A stretch of 64,000 nt of DNA from Nonomuraea ceibae. Its GTDB lineage: Bacteria > Actinomycetota > Actinomycetes > Streptosporangiales > Streptosporangiaceae. Both the position numbers and the translations under genes were made by a program. The notes beneath the pieces were generated by a model. It did not search any database, had not been told where the DNA came from, and was given only the letters and a program-made list of their open reading frames with translations. Location: contig NZ_JAHKRO010000004.1 of the NCBI RefSeq assembly GCF_019396325.1, forward strand, positions 124,001 to 188,000. Direction: 5' to 3'. Within the stretch, counting starts at the first letter, position 1; each line of letters opens with the position of its first letter. Shown here piece after piece: positions 1 to 8,797 of this stretch.

Positions 1-2260
1 GCCGCAGCCGCTCCGGCGGTTTGTAACGTTCCACCGGATGCGTCCGCAGGATCAGCACCCACTCGTCCGCGAGCTCCCTGGCCATCAGCTCCAGGTCCAC
101 CCGGACCGACCGGCCGCTGCCCTTGGCCTGGTCGCGGTAGGTGGGCGCGTACAGCAGCACCTTCTTGCCGGGCGGGATCTCCAGCCGCTCGCGCACCCCG
201 TCGGCGCACGCCCCGCGCACCAGCGCGTCGCAGCGCGGCGTGCCGCAGCGGTAGACGCGGCCGGTGTAGCCGTTGGACGGCAGGAAGCAGCGCGAGAACT
301 CGGCGCTCGGCGACACCAGCGCGTCCCACCGGGCGACCGCCCGCCGCCACTGGGCGCGCGGCCCGTCGAAGTCGCCGCGCAGGTCGGGCGCGTCGAAGCC
401 GATCGACTTGATGCCCTGCCCGTGCCACGTCTGCAGGTAGCGGGTGCGGCGCGGCTTGGGGTAGTCGAGCGGGAAGCCGTGGCTGTCGACCCAGTAGCCG
501 GCCCGGGCCATCGTCCAGACGTAGGCCCAGCTTCCGCGCCTGACCAGCCGCACGTCGGGCGGGAAGTTGCCGCGCCCCCTGGCCACCGACCACACCGCCT
601 CGATCGGCAGGCCGCTGCGGCGCAGCTCCTCGTAGATGGCGCGCGGGCTGCCCGTGTAGCCCTTGCCGACGTCGGCCTCGAACAGCGCCAGGTCCCTGCG
701 CGGCGGCACCACCTTGATCAGGGCCTTGTAGACGCGCAGCTTCAGCTTCGGCGTGCTCAGCCGCTTCAGCAGCCTGCGTCTGATCCGGCGCAGCAGCGAC
801 CGGGCGGAGACGGCCCGCACGCACAGGTACGCCGCGTAGCCCTCGGCCTTGACCGTGCCGCCGGGCAGCTCGATCGGCTTCATCGCCGGGTCGACCAGCA
901 GCCGGTCGGTGGTGGTGTGGCCGTCTGCGACCCGGGTGAACCCGATGCGCGGCTCGCACCGGCCCCTGGGCGTGAAGACGATCTCGCTCACGTAAGCGCA
1001 CTCGCCCGACGGCTGCGGGCTGATCGGCACCTTCTCGCCGCCCACCCGCAGGAACGCCTTCCACTCCACCGGCAGCACGCCGAACGGGTCGTAGGTGTGC
1101 ACGGTCATCCGGACCCGGTCGCCGTCCTGGCCGATCTCGGTCACCTCGTGCCGCAGCCGGGTGGCCGAGTACGGCAGCTCGGCCAGCCGCAGGTCCGTGA
1201 TGTCCATGCCCGGCGTGGCCGTCGTGCCCCAGTACGTCCGCCCGCCGACCTGCACGGCGGCCCGCGGCGGCGCCCCCGCCCCGGTGAGCGACCCGGCGGC
1301 GATGCGCAGGTCGTCCACCCGGTCGTCGAGGATGAGCCGGCAGCAGACCCGGTCCATCGGCCCGACCCGGTCGAACACCTCGGGCGCGATCTCCTCCAGG
1401 TACGGCCGGACGACCGCGGCGAACTCCTTGACCCACACCCGGTCCATCGTGGGCAGCGGGTTCAGGTAGACGCGCAGGTCCTGGCGCAGGAACCGGTACT
1501 GGCGGGCGGGCACCAGGTCGGCGGCCCCGTGCTCGCGCAGGATGTCGTCGCTCAGCCGGGCGGCGACGACCCGGTGGCGCACGTTGTCCATGTCCTTGAT
1601 GCTCAGCGAGATCGACGTGCCGCCGCGCGCCCGGTGCCAGTGGTAGACCACCCACGGCACGACGGCGAAGCGCCGCGCCAGCGCGTACAGCTCGGTGGCG
1701 AACACGTGGTCCTCGTAGTGGATGTCCTCCGGGAAGCGCAGCAGGTTGTCACGCAGGAAGCGCACGTCGTAGAGCTTGTTGGTGCTGAAGGAGTCCAGGA
1801 ACAGCTCGGGCTCCTCGCGGATGCCCTCGACGACTCGCCGCCGGGCGAACAGCGTCGGATAGTACGGCTTGAGCCGGCCGCTGGACTCGTACAGCCGGGA
1901 GATCTGGCCGGACACGAAGTCGGCCCCGGTCCGCTCGATCTCGGTCAGCAGGCTCTTGCAGGCGTGCCGGGGCAGCTCGTCGTCGCTGTCGAGGAACATC
2001 ACGTACGGCGCGGCGGCGGCGTCGAGGCCGTCGTTCCTGGGGGCGCCGCAGCCGCCGCTGTTGACCTCGCGGCGCAGGTAGCGGACGCGGGGATCGGCTC
2101 TCATCAGCTCGGCGGCCACCCGGGGCGTGCCGTCGGTGCTGGCGTCGTCGGAGATGATCACTTCCAGGTCGCGCAGCGACTGCCGCAGCACGGAACGCAC
2201 CGCCCTGGGCAGGCGGGCCGCGTCGTTGTAGGTGATCACGACAACGGTGCAAGCCGGCAT
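1..2260 (-). CDS. Glycosyltransferase family 2 / CDP-glycerol glycerophosphotransferase fusion (3' end outside window)
   Basis: Likely builds or decorates a wall teichoic-acid-like polyol phosphate polymer at the inner face of the membrane. The first 250 residues or so are a GT-A glycosyltransferase: VVVITYND near residue 5, a DDAST segment near 35 and the nucleotide-sugar/metal motif FLDSDDE near residue 90. The second half matches the Glyphos_transf (TagF/TagB) family: WHGQGIKSIGFD near residue 612 and LRTHP near residue 740, the WHG and R-x-HP signatures of CDP-glycerol:glycerophosphotransferases. The ATG at 2260 follows a GGGGGG ribosome-binding stretch. About 753 codons are visible with no stop, so the C-terminus lies left of position 1. 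The opposite strand carries a long open frame over the same DNA, a GC-bias shadow. Function class is secure; the exact polymer is not known. Confidence 0.9.
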   Translation of the reverse strand, partial: MPACTVVVITYNDAARLPRAVRSVLRQSLRDLEVIISDDASTDGTPRVAAELMRADPRVRYLRREVNSGGCGAPRNDGLDAAAAPYVMFLDSDDELPRHACKSLLTEIERTGADFVSGQISRLYESSGRLKPYYPTLFARRRVVEGIREEPELFLDSFSTNKLYDVRFLRDNLLRFPEDIHYEDHVFATELYALARRFAVVPWVVYHWHRARGGTSISLSIKDMDNVRHRVVAARLSDDILREHGAADLVPARQYRFLRQDLRVYLNPLPTMDRVWVKEFAAVVRPYLEEIAPEVFDRVGPMDRVCCRLILDDRVDDLRIAAGSLTGAGAPPRAAVQVGGRTYWGTTATPGMDITDLRLAELPYSATRLRHEVTEIGQDGDRVRMTVHTYDPFGVLPVEWKAFLRVGGEKVPISPQPSGECAYVSEIVFTPRGRCEPRIGFTRVADGHTTTDRLLVDPAMKPIELPGGTVKAEGYAAYLCVRAVSARSLLRRIRRRLLKRLSTPKLKLRVYKALIKVVPPRRDLALFEADVGKGYTGSPRAIYEELRRSGLPIEAVWSVARGRGNFPPDVRLVRRGSWAYVWTMARAGYWVDSHGFPLDYPKPRRTRYLQTWHGQGIKSIGFDAPDLRGDFDGPRAQWRRAVARWDALVSPSAEFSRCFLPSNGYTGRVYRCGTPRCDALVRGACADGVRERLEIPPGKKVLLYAPTYRDQAKGSGRSVRVDLELMARELADEWVLILRTHPVERYKPPERLR

Positions 2261-2347
2261 GCCATCCCCCCGAGTGTCACGACGTGGGGGTAGGCATGCC
2301 CGCAGGATTCTGGATGTGTCCGGACTTGATGGGGTTTTTGCCTAAAA

Positions 2348-3058
2348 TCACCGCATAAGGCGACGAATCGCCCAGACGATCAGCGCCAGCACGGCCAGCG
2401 CGCCCAGGACCGGCGCCACCCGCTTGATCAGCGGCGCCCCGGCGACCTCCAGCAGGTCGAGCGCCTCCTCGTCCGCGCTCAGCGCCGTCCGCGCCGTCCC
2501 CGCGGGCCTGGCCGGGCTCTCCACCGCTTCCTCCGGGACGGCGGCCAGATGCCGCTCACCCGGCCCGGGAGCCTGAGGCTCCGGGGACTCGGCGATCTCC
2601 GGGGCCGCCGGTTCGGTGAGCAGGTCGGCCAGGTTGGCGGCGAACCGGTCGATGAGCTTGCCGCCGACCTCCGCCATCACGCCGCGCCCGAACTGCGCCG
2701 GCCGGCCCGTGACGTTGAACGACGTCTCCACCGCGACCGACGTCGAGCCGTCGCCCGGCGTCAGCCGCGCCTTGACCGTCGCCGACGCCGTGCCCGAGCC
2801 GCGCGCCTCCTTGCCCGACGCCCGCAGGGTCAGCGTGTGCGCGTCCTTGTCCACGTCCTCGAACCGGGCGGTGCCCCGGTAGGTGACGGTGATCGGCCCG
2901 ACCTTGACCTTCATCCTGCCGGTGAACTCTTCGCCCTCGAAGATGTCCAGCGTCGCCCCCGGCAGGCACGGCGCGACCCGCTCGACGTCGAGCAGCACCG
3001 CCCACGCCTGCTCGACGGGGACCGGGACCGTGAACTCGTGCTCGAACCGCATCGCCAT
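2348..3058 (-). CDS. coxG: CoxG-like SRPBCC protein with C-terminal membrane anchor
   Basis: Small ligand-binding protein of the CoxG/SRPBCC family, found next to molybdenum hydroxylase operons and thought to link the enzyme to the membrane and quinone pool. Residues 1-150 carry the START-like fold with the family pattern FEHEFTVPVPVEQAW followed by CLPGA near residue 35. A Pro/Glu-rich linker follows, then a single hydrophobic helix in the last 25 residues ending in Arg/Lys, a tail anchor with its tip in the cytoplasm. The start at 3058 is set by GGAAGGAGCG seven bases upstream. It lies downstream of coxM on the same strand but is separated by a 15-bp perfect hairpin, so its expression may be uncoupled from coxSLM. 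Length 236 aa, typical for the anchored version. Confidence 0.85.
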   Translation of the reverse strand: MAMRFEHEFTVPVPVEQAWAVLLDVERVAPCLPGATLDIFEGEEFTGRMKVKVGPITVTYRGTARFEDVDKDAHTLTLRASGKEARGSGTASATVKARLTPGDGSTSVAVETSFNVTGRPAQFGRGVMAEVGGKLIDRFAANLADLLTEPAAPEIAESPEPQAPGPGERHLAAVPEEAVESPARPAGTARTALSADEEALDLLEVAGAPLIKRVAPVLGALAVLALIVWAIRRLMR

Positions 3059-3091
3059 CGATCCGCTCCTTCCCGACTGGTTGCGAGCGTA

Positions 3092-3135
3092 CGTCCCGTG
3101 GGGGCGACCCGGAAGGGCGGCGCCCCCACGGGACG
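3092..3135 (-). terminator. Perfect 15-bp inverted repeat between coxM and coxG
   Basis: CGTCCCGTGGGGGCG (3092-3106) and its exact reverse complement (3121-3135) surround a 14-base loop. The hairpin lies just after the coxM stop and before the coxG ribosome-binding site, so it could act as a terminator, an attenuator or an mRNA stability element. There is no run of T after the stem on the transcribed strand, which leaves intrinsic termination uncertain. Confidence 0.55.
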
Positions 3136-3140
3136 CGGGC

Positions 3141-3995
3141 TCAGGGAGCCCCGGCGGCCGTGCGCACCGCGCGATGCGTCAGCACCCTGGCCAGGTGCCG
3201 CCGGTAGTCCGGCTGGGCGTGCAGGTCGGCCGGCGGCGCCGTGCCCTCCGCCGCCTCCCCGCACGCCTGCCGTACCTGGTCGCCCAGCTCGGCGCCCTGG
3301 AGCGCCGACTCGGCGGCGCGGGCCCGCAGCGGCGTCGGCGCCATGTTGGCCAGCCCGATCCTGGCCTCCTGGATCGCGCCGTTCGTGCGCCGGACCGCGA
3401 CGGCCACGCCGACGATCGGCCACGCCTGCGCCGTGCGGTGGAACTTCTCGTAGTGGAAGCCCCAGCCGTCACCCAGCTTGGGGATCTTCACGCCGGTCAG
3501 GATCTCGCCCGGCAGCAGCGCCGACTCCAGGTAGTCGACGAAGAACCGGGCCGCCGGGATCTCCCGCTCGCCGCCGGCCGAGCGCGCGACGAACACGCCG
3601 TCCAGCGCCAGCACCACGGCCGGCAGGTCGCCCGCCGGGTCCGCGTGCGCCAGTGAGCCGCCGAACGTGCCGCGGTGCCGCACCGCCGGATCGGCCACCG
3701 TGGCCGTCGCGAGCGCCACCAGCGGGCAGCCCTCGCGCACCACCGGCGAGCGCATGACCTCGTCGTGCGTGGTCATCGCGCCGACGAACACGTGGTCGCC
3801 CCGGTCGTGCGCGCCCGCCAGCTCCGGCAGCCGCGCCACGTCGACCAGCTTGGACGGGTACGCCAGCCGCAGCCGCAGCAACGGCAGCAGCGACTGCCCG
3901 CCGGCCAGGACCTTCGTGTCCTCATCCGAGGCCAGCTCCCGGAACGCCTGGTCCAGCGAGTCCGGGCGGACGTAGTCGAACTGGGCCGGGATCAT
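3141..3995 (-). CDS. coxM: Molybdenum hydroxylase FAD-binding subunit (CoxM family)
   Basis: Medium subunit of a CO-dehydrogenase/xanthine-oxidase-type enzyme; it carries FAD and passes electrons from the iron-sulfur subunit to the acceptor. The 284-residue protein begins MIPAQFDYVRPDSL. It has the FAD pyrophosphate-binding segment LAGGQSLLPLLRLR near residue 33 and the second FAD signature TVADPAVRHRGTFGGSLAHADP near residues 95-115. The ATG at 3995 overlaps the coxL stop by four bases (ATGA) and follows AAGGAG, which decides this start over a longer in-frame extension inside coxL. It is the third gene of a coxS-coxL-coxM run, fully coupled to coxL translation. The C-terminal CO_deh_flav_C region is complete, so the subunit looks intact. 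Confidence 0.93.
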   Translation of the reverse strand: MIPAQFDYVRPDSLDQAFRELASDEDTKVLAGGQSLLPLLRLRLAYPSKLVDVARLPELAGAHDRGDHVFVGAMTTHDEVMRSPVVREGCPLVALATATVADPAVRHRGTFGGSLAHADPAGDLPAVVLALDGVFVARSAGGEREIPAARFFVDYLESALLPGEILTGVKIPKLGDGWGFHYEKFHRTAQAWPIVGVAVAVRRTNGAIQEARIGLANMAPTPLRARAAESALQGAELGDQVRQACGEAAEGTAPPADLHAQPDYRRHLARVLTHRAVRTAAGAP

Positions 3996-6319
3996 GACCG
4001 CGCTCCTTCCAGCGCCCGCCAGACGCGCTCGGGCGTGCACGGCATCGCCACGTCATGGACGCCGTACGGGCGCAGCGCGTCCACGACGGCGTTGACCACG
4101 GCCGGGGTCGAGGCGATGCAGCCCGCCTCGCCCACGCCCTTGGCGCCCAGCGGGTTGCCGGTCGCCGGGGTCTCGGTCCGGTCGGTGACGAAGTCCGGCA
4201 GGTCGGCCGCCGACGGCAGCAGGTAGTCGGCCAGCGTGCTGGTCAGCAGGTTGCCGTCCGCGTCGTACACCGCCTCCTCGAACAGCGCCTGCCCGATCCC
4301 CTGGGCGATGCCGCCGTGCACCTGGCCCTCGACGATGAGCGGGTTCACCACCTTGCCGACGTCGTCCACGGCCACGTACGAGCGGATTCTCGTCAGGCCC
4401 GTCTCGGTGTCGACCTCGACCGCGCACAGGTGGGTGCCGTGCGGGAAGGAGTAGTTGTCCGGGTCGTAGGTCGCCTCGGAGTCCAGCCGCGCCTCCACCC
4501 CGTCGGGCAGGTCGTGCGCGGTGAACGCGGCGAAGGCCAGCTCCTGGATCGTCGCGCGCGCGTCGGTGCCGCGCACCGTGAACGCGCCCCCGGCGAACTC
4601 CAGGTCGTCCGGCGCGCACTCCAGCACGTGCGCGGCCAGCTTGCGGGCCTTCTCCCTGACCTTCTCGCACGCCTGGAGCACCGCCACGCCGCCGATCACC
4701 AGCGACCGCGAGCCGTAGGTGTCCATGCCCTTGTGCGCGATGGCCGTGTCGCCGTGGATGACCGTGATGTCGTCGAACGGCACGCCCAGCGCGTCGGCCG
4801 CGATCTGGCTCCACGCCGTCACGTGCCCCTGGCCGTGCGGCGACGTGCCCGTGATCACCTCCACCTTGCCGGTCGGCAGCATGCGCACCGCGCCGTGCTC
4901 CCAGCCGCCCGCCGCGTACCGCGCCTCCTTCAGCAGCCGCGACGGGGCCAGCCCGCACATCTCCGTGTACGTGCTGACGCCGATGCCGAGCTGCACCGGG
5001 TCCCCCCGGTCCCGCCGGTCGGCCTGTTCGGCGCGCAGCTTGTCGTAGCCGAACAGCGCCATCGCCTTGTCCGTGGCCGCCTCGTAGTTGCCGGAGTCGT
5101 AGGTCAGGCCGGAGATCGTCGTGTACGGGAACTCCTCGTGCCTGATCCAGTTGCGCCGCCGCACCTCCAGCGGGTCGGCCTTGAGCTCGGCGGCCAGCTC
5201 GTCCATGATCCGCTCGATGCCGAACGTCGCCTCGGGCCGGCCCGCGCCTCGGTAGGCGTCCGTGGGCATCTTCGTGGTGAACACGCCCGTGCAGCCGAAC
5301 TCGTAGGCGTCCATCTTGTAGATCGCGTTGAACATCGACGCGCCCAGCAGCGGGACGCCGGGCGTGAGCAGCATCAGGTACGCGCCCATGTCGGCCAGCA
5401 GCTCCACGCGCAGGCCGCGGATCCGGCCGTCGGCGTCGGCCGCGAGCTTGACGCGCTGCACCTGGCCGCGGCCGTGATGCACGGTCAGGTTGCCCTCGGA
5501 GCGGGACTCGTTCCACTTGACCGGCCTGCCGAGCCGGCGGGTGAGCAGCAGGCAGAGCACCTCCTCGGCGGTGACCTGCAGCTTCGAGCCGAACCCGCCG
5601 CCCACGTCCGGGGCGATCACGCGGATCTTGTGCTCCGGGATGCCGGTGGTCAGCGCCAGCATCACCCGCAGCACGTGCGGGATCTGCGTCGCCGTCCAGA
5701 CCGTGTACGAGTCGCCGTCCGTGCTGGCCAGCACCGCCCGCGGCTCCATCGCCGCCGGGATGAGCCGCTGCTGGTGGTAGGTGCGCTCGATGACGATCGG
5801 GGCGTCACGGAAGGCCGCGTCGACGTCGCCCGAGGTGACCTTCATCGTGTACGCCTGGTTGCCCGACTCGTGCACCTTCGGGCTGTCCGGCGCGAGCGCC
5901 TCCTCCAGGCCGACCACGGCCGGCAGCGGCTCGTAGTCGACCTCGATCGCCTCCAGCGCGTCGGCCGCCAGGTAGCGGTCGGTGGCGACCACGCACGCCA
6001 CCGCCTCGCCCACGTAGCGGACCTCCGACACGGCCATCGGCGGATGGTCCGGGATAACGATGTCCTCGGTCACCGGCCACGCGCACGGCAGGCTGCCCTG
6101 CTCGGCCGCCAGGTCCTGGCCGCAGAACGCCGCCACCACCCCGGTCATCCCGCGCGCCCCCGACACGTCGACCCGGGTGATCCGCGCGTGCGCCATCGGG
6201 CTGCGCAGGAACGCCACGTGCAGCGTCCCCGGCGGGCGCAGGTTGTCGGTCCACTGGGTGCGGCCCGTCAGCAGCCGCGCGTCCTCCTTGCGCCTCCTGG
6301 CCCTGCCGACCTCGGTCAT
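3992..6319 (-). CDS. coxL: Molybdenum hydroxylase large subunit, form II CoxL type
   Basis: Catalytic subunit that would bind the molybdopterin cytosine dinucleotide cofactor. The 775-residue protein shows the aldehyde oxidase/xanthine dehydrogenase layout: GGGFGSK at 240-246, the active-site loop AYRGAGR at 355-361, and a C-terminal GVGEAG whose Glu731 is the expected catalytic base. AYRGAGR is the form II loop; true aerobic CO dehydrogenases of form I carry AYxCSFR, with the Cys that holds copper. The substrate is therefore not established and need not be CO. The ATG at 6319 overlaps the coxS stop (ATGA) and the 3' end overlaps coxM in the same way. Gene order S-L-M also fits form II; form I operons are M-S-L. 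No accessory maturation genes (coxDEF, XdhC) are visible in the window. Confidence 0.95.
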   Translation of the reverse strand: MTEVGRARRRKEDARLLTGRTQWTDNLRPPGTLHVAFLRSPMAHARITRVDVSGARGMTGVVAAFCGQDLAAEQGSLPCAWPVTEDIVIPDHPPMAVSEVRYVGEAVACVVATDRYLAADALEAIEVDYEPLPAVVGLEEALAPDSPKVHESGNQAYTMKVTSGDVDAAFRDAPIVIERTYHQQRLIPAAMEPRAVLASTDGDSYTVWTATQIPHVLRVMLALTTGIPEHKIRVIAPDVGGGFGSKLQVTAEEVLCLLLTRRLGRPVKWNESRSEGNLTVHHGRGQVQRVKLAADADGRIRGLRVELLADMGAYLMLLTPGVPLLGASMFNAIYKMDAYEFGCTGVFTTKMPTDAYRGAGRPEATFGIERIMDELAAELKADPLEVRRRNWIRHEEFPYTTISGLTYDSGNYEAATDKAMALFGYDKLRAEQADRRDRGDPVQLGIGVSTYTEMCGLAPSRLLKEARYAAGGWEHGAVRMLPTGKVEVITGTSPHGQGHVTAWSQIAADALGVPFDDITVIHGDTAIAHKGMDTYGSRSLVIGGVAVLQACEKVREKARKLAAHVLECAPDDLEFAGGAFTVRGTDARATIQELAFAAFTAHDLPDGVEARLDSEATYDPDNYSFPHGTHLCAVEVDTETGLTRIRSYVAVDDVGKVVNPLIVEGQVHGGIAQGIGQALFEEAVYDADGNLLTSTLADYLLPSAADLPDFVTDRTETPATGNPLGAKGVGEAGCIASTPAVVNAVVDALRPYGVHDVAMPCTPERVWRALEGARS

Positions 6320-6798
6320 GACGTCCTCACCGCCCGCCCCATCTCCTGGGCGCCCCGCCTGACCGCGCGGACGATGTTGCAGTAGCCGGTGCACCGGCAC
6401 AGGTTGCCCTCCAGGCCCTCCCGGATGGCCTCCTCCGACGGCTCGGGCGTCTCCCTGAGCAGGTCGATCGCCGCCATGACCATGCCGGGCGTGCAGTAGC
6501 CGCACTGCAGCGCGTGTTCCTCGTGGAAGGCCCGCTGCATCGGGTGCATCGACCCGTTCGCGCCCAGACCCTCGATCGTGACGACCTCACAGCCGTCGGC
6601 CTGCACGGCGAGCACCGAGCAGCTCTTGGCGCTCTTGCCGTCGAGCATCACGGTGCAGGCGCCGCAGTTGCTGGTGTCGCAGCCGACCGGCGTGCCGGTC
6701 CTGCCCAGCCGTTCTCGGAGCAGATGGACGAGGAGGAGCCGCGGCTCGACCTCCTCCTCGTACGTGATCCCGTCGACGGTGACGGTGATACGGGGCAT
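6316..6798 (-). CDS. coxS: Molybdenum hydroxylase 2Fe-2S subunit (CoxS family)
   Basis: Small electron-transfer subunit with two [2Fe-2S] clusters. The N-terminal plant-ferredoxin cluster uses Cys40, Cys45, Cys48 and Cys60 (CDTSNCGAC...C). The C-terminal all-helical cluster uses Cys99, Cys102, Cys134 and Cys136 (CGYC and CRC). All eight ligands are present, and the 160-residue length is usual. The ATG at 6798 is preceded by GGGAGGACGT, a strong ribosome-binding site. It is the first gene of the coxSLM run and overlaps coxL by four bases. Upstream, a gap of about 70 bases separates it from a small membrane protein gene on the same strand, which probably belongs to the PspC locus. Confidence 0.95.
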   Translation of the reverse strand: MPRITVTVDGITYEEEVEPRLLLVHLLRERLGRTGTPVGCDTSNCGACTVMLDGKSAKSCSVLAVQADGCEVVTIEGLGANGSMHPMQRAFHEEHALQCGYCTPGMVMAAIDLLRETPEPSEEAIREGLEGNLCRCTGYCNIVRAVRRGAQEMGRAVRTS

Positions 6799-6868
6799 AC
6801 GTCCTCCCTCGGAGCAGGGGGAAAGGCGGACAACGCCAACGTACGCCCGGGTATGTCCCGGTCAAGGG

Positions 6869-7072
6869 TTACTTACCGCGAACCGCCCTCGCCACGATCG
6901 CCACCAGGCCCGCGAACGCCAGCCCCACCACCATCACCGGCAGCAGGACCAGCGAATCCGTGATCGAACCCGTCAGCACCAGGATGCCGAGCACCACGAA
7001 CAGCGACCCGCTCAGCAGCGCCATCCAGTCGGTCCGGTGCAGCCTGCGCGGCCTGTCGAGATCACGCGCCAC
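6869..7072 (-). CDS. Small two-helix membrane protein
   Basis: A 67-residue protein with a basic N-terminus (MARDLDRPRRLHRTDW), two hydrophobic segments at about 17-37 and 41-62 and a basic tail (ARAVRGK). This is a hairpin membrane topology with both ends in the cytoplasm. It begins inside the last 11 bases of the upstream PspC/LiaF-like gene, so the two are translationally coupled. I do not recognise the family. The context suggests an accessory of the envelope-stress module rather than of the cox genes that follow. Coding is supported by the overlap and the basic/hydrophobic layout; the function is unknown. Confidence 0.7.
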   Translation of the reverse strand: MARDLDRPRRLHRTDWMALLSGSLFVVLGILVLTGSITDSLVLLPVMVVGLAFAGLVAIVARAVRGK

Positions 7073-8684
7073 GGCGCACCTCCAGGTCTCCCACGCCGCC
7101 CTTCAGGTTCAGCACGATCGTCGGCGCCTTGCCCTCCGGCTCCACCTCGGGCTCCAGCACCTTGTCGAACTGGACGTCCACGCCGCCACGCAGCGACTGG
7201 TCCACCTTGATGTCACCGATCCGGTTGAACGCGTGCACCTCGACCCGCGCCGTCGGCGGCACGACCACCGCCAGCTCGCCCACCGCGATCGACGCGTCGA
7301 ACGTCACCTTCGCCCCCGGCTCCAGCCGCAGCTCCGACAGGTCCAGCTTGCCGTCGCCCACTCCCGCGTCGTACACCCGGTTCGACTCCGCCGGGTTCGT
7401 CACATGCCATACGGACTCGCCGACCTTGGCCGGCAGGCCGCCGAACATCATGCCCACCCCGATCAGCAGCGTCACCAGGGTGCCCGCCGCCACCAGGCCC
7501 GCGCCCCGGCCCCACCAGGCCGCGATCAGCAGGCCGGCGCCGATGGTCACCAGCACCGCGCCCGCGACCAGCGTGGGCTGCACTCCCGAGGGTGATGCGG
7601 CCTGCACCGCCACGAGGATCCCTCCAATGATCGTTGCCAGCGCCATGGTGATGGCGCCGATGTACGACTTCGGCCGACGCTCCCGCGGCACCGGCCGGCG
7701 GTACAGCGCCGGGTCGTAGGGCGAGTAGCCGCCGCCGCGCCGCGCCGGGTCGAGCGGCTGGTAGGAGCCGTAGCGCGACTCGTACGGGCCGTGCGGGGCG
7801 AACGGCTCCCCGTACGCGGGGTGCGCCGCCGTCCGCCGCCCCGGGTCGGTCGTGGGGTGCTCGGCTCGGGGTCGCGCCGCCGTCGGCACCGCGTACGCCG
7901 CCGTCTTGGCGAACGGCGCCTCGTCCTCCAGCAGCCGCCGCGCCTCCGGGTCTCGCCGGGCCCGCCGCTCCTCGGTGTTCGCCGCGCGCTCCTCCCGAGC
8001 CTCCTCGGCGGGCGCGCTCTCCGGAGCGGCGGCGACCGGCGCGGCCGTCTCCTCGGGGAGGTCGGCCCGTACCGTCTCGGCGGCGGGCGACTCCTGCTCG
8101 GACGGGACGTCCTCCTCGGCCCGAGCCGCCTCGGCGGCGGGCGCGCTCTTCACGGAGGGAGCGTCCGCCGGGGGAGCGGCGGCGGCCGGGCGGGGGAAGT
8201 CGTCGGACGTGGCGAGGCCGTCCGGGCGGGGACGGCGGTTGAGGCGCTCGGGCATGGAGCGGGCCAGCGCCAGAAGGTCGACGCCGCTCGTGTGCGCGGC
8301 CAGCAGGGCGATGGCCAGGAACAGCCCGACGACGAGCGTCCCGGCGCCGAGCCAGACGGTGGAGAGGTTGAGCACGAGCCCGAGCGCGAGCACGGCCGTC
8401 AGCAGCGCCAGCACCGTGTCGGCGTCGAAGTCGCGGCGGGTCCACTGCTCGATGATCGCCGGCTTCCCGTTGGGCTCCTTCATCAGCATGAACGCCGCGA
8501 TGTACAGGATGAACCCGATCCCGGATCCGAACATCAGCACCGCGAAGCCGACCCGGAACACGACCGGGTCGACGCCGGTGTGCCGGCCCAGGCCGGCGCA
8601 CACTCCCATGAGGAATCGTCCCTCGTTGCTGCGGCGCAGCGTGGCAGGGGGAGCGGCCGGTTCCCTGGACGGTGCTTCTGTCAT
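7062..8684 (-). CDS. PspC-domain membrane protein with LiaF-like C-terminal domain
   Basis: Probable envelope-stress membrane protein. Residues 20-80 form a PspC domain (GRFLMGVCAGLGRHTGVDP, then a hydrophobic helix). Two further membrane helices lie around 100-145. A long Glu/Ala/Pro-rich cytoplasmic linker spans about 150-330, and more membrane helices lie around 340-430. The last 100 residues resemble the beta-rich C-terminus of LiaF (VGELAVVVPPTARVEV, then GDIKV and GGVGDLEV), which in Firmicutes restrains the LiaS kinase. The ATG at 8684 follows GATGGTGG; a start at 8720 is possible but has no better signal. It is divergent from a PspC-fused kinase and its regulator, so the three genes form a LiaFSR-like unit. 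540 residues is long because of the linker. Confidence 0.85.
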   Translation of the reverse strand: MTEAPSREPAAPPATLRRSNEGRFLMGVCAGLGRHTGVDPVVFRVGFAVLMFGSGIGFILYIAAFMLMKEPNGKPAIIEQWTRRDFDADTVLALLTAVLALGLVLNLSTVWLGAGTLVVGLFLAIALLAAHTSGVDLLALARSMPERLNRRPRPDGLATSDDFPRPAAAAPPADAPSVKSAPAAEAARAEEDVPSEQESPAAETVRADLPEETAAPVAAAPESAPAEEAREERAANTEERRARRDPEARRLLEDEAPFAKTAAYAVPTAARPRAEHPTTDPGRRTAAHPAYGEPFAPHGPYESRYGSYQPLDPARRGGGYSPYDPALYRRPVPRERRPKSYIGAITMALATIIGGILVAVQAASPSGVQPTLVAGAVLVTIGAGLLIAAWWGRGAGLVAAGTLVTLLIGVGMMFGGLPAKVGESVWHVTNPAESNRVYDAGVGDGKLDLSELRLEPGAKVTFDASIAVGELAVVVPPTARVEVHAFNRIGDIKVDQSLRGGVDVQFDKVLEPEVEPEGKAPTIVLNLKGGVGDLEVRRGA

Positions 8685-8797
8685 GCCACCATCGTCGCTC
8701 ACCTGCGAAGGCGGTCGCATCGGGGAGACCCCTGACCCGACCCGGGGGTTGTTCCCTGATGCCCGCGATGCCCGCGACGTGTGACTATGGCGATGTT

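Noticed and set aside
38..2293. 751-codon open frame on the plus strand
   Set aside because: Composition (Arg/Pro/Ala/His rich, no domain) is that of the antisense of a high-GC gene; the minus strand encodes a clear GT2-CDP-glycerol transferase over the same DNA.
3992..6319. Carbon-monoxide dehydrogenase as a firm function
   Set aside because: The form II loop AYRGAGR lacks the copper Cys of true CO oxidisers; only the family can be stated.
4055..6385. 776-codon plus-strand frame over coxL
   Set aside because: It is the reverse-strand shadow of coxL, which has every family motif.
8760..8780. Tandem GATGCCCGC repeat before the PspC kinase
   Set aside because: Two short GC-rich copies only, expected by chance at this base composition.
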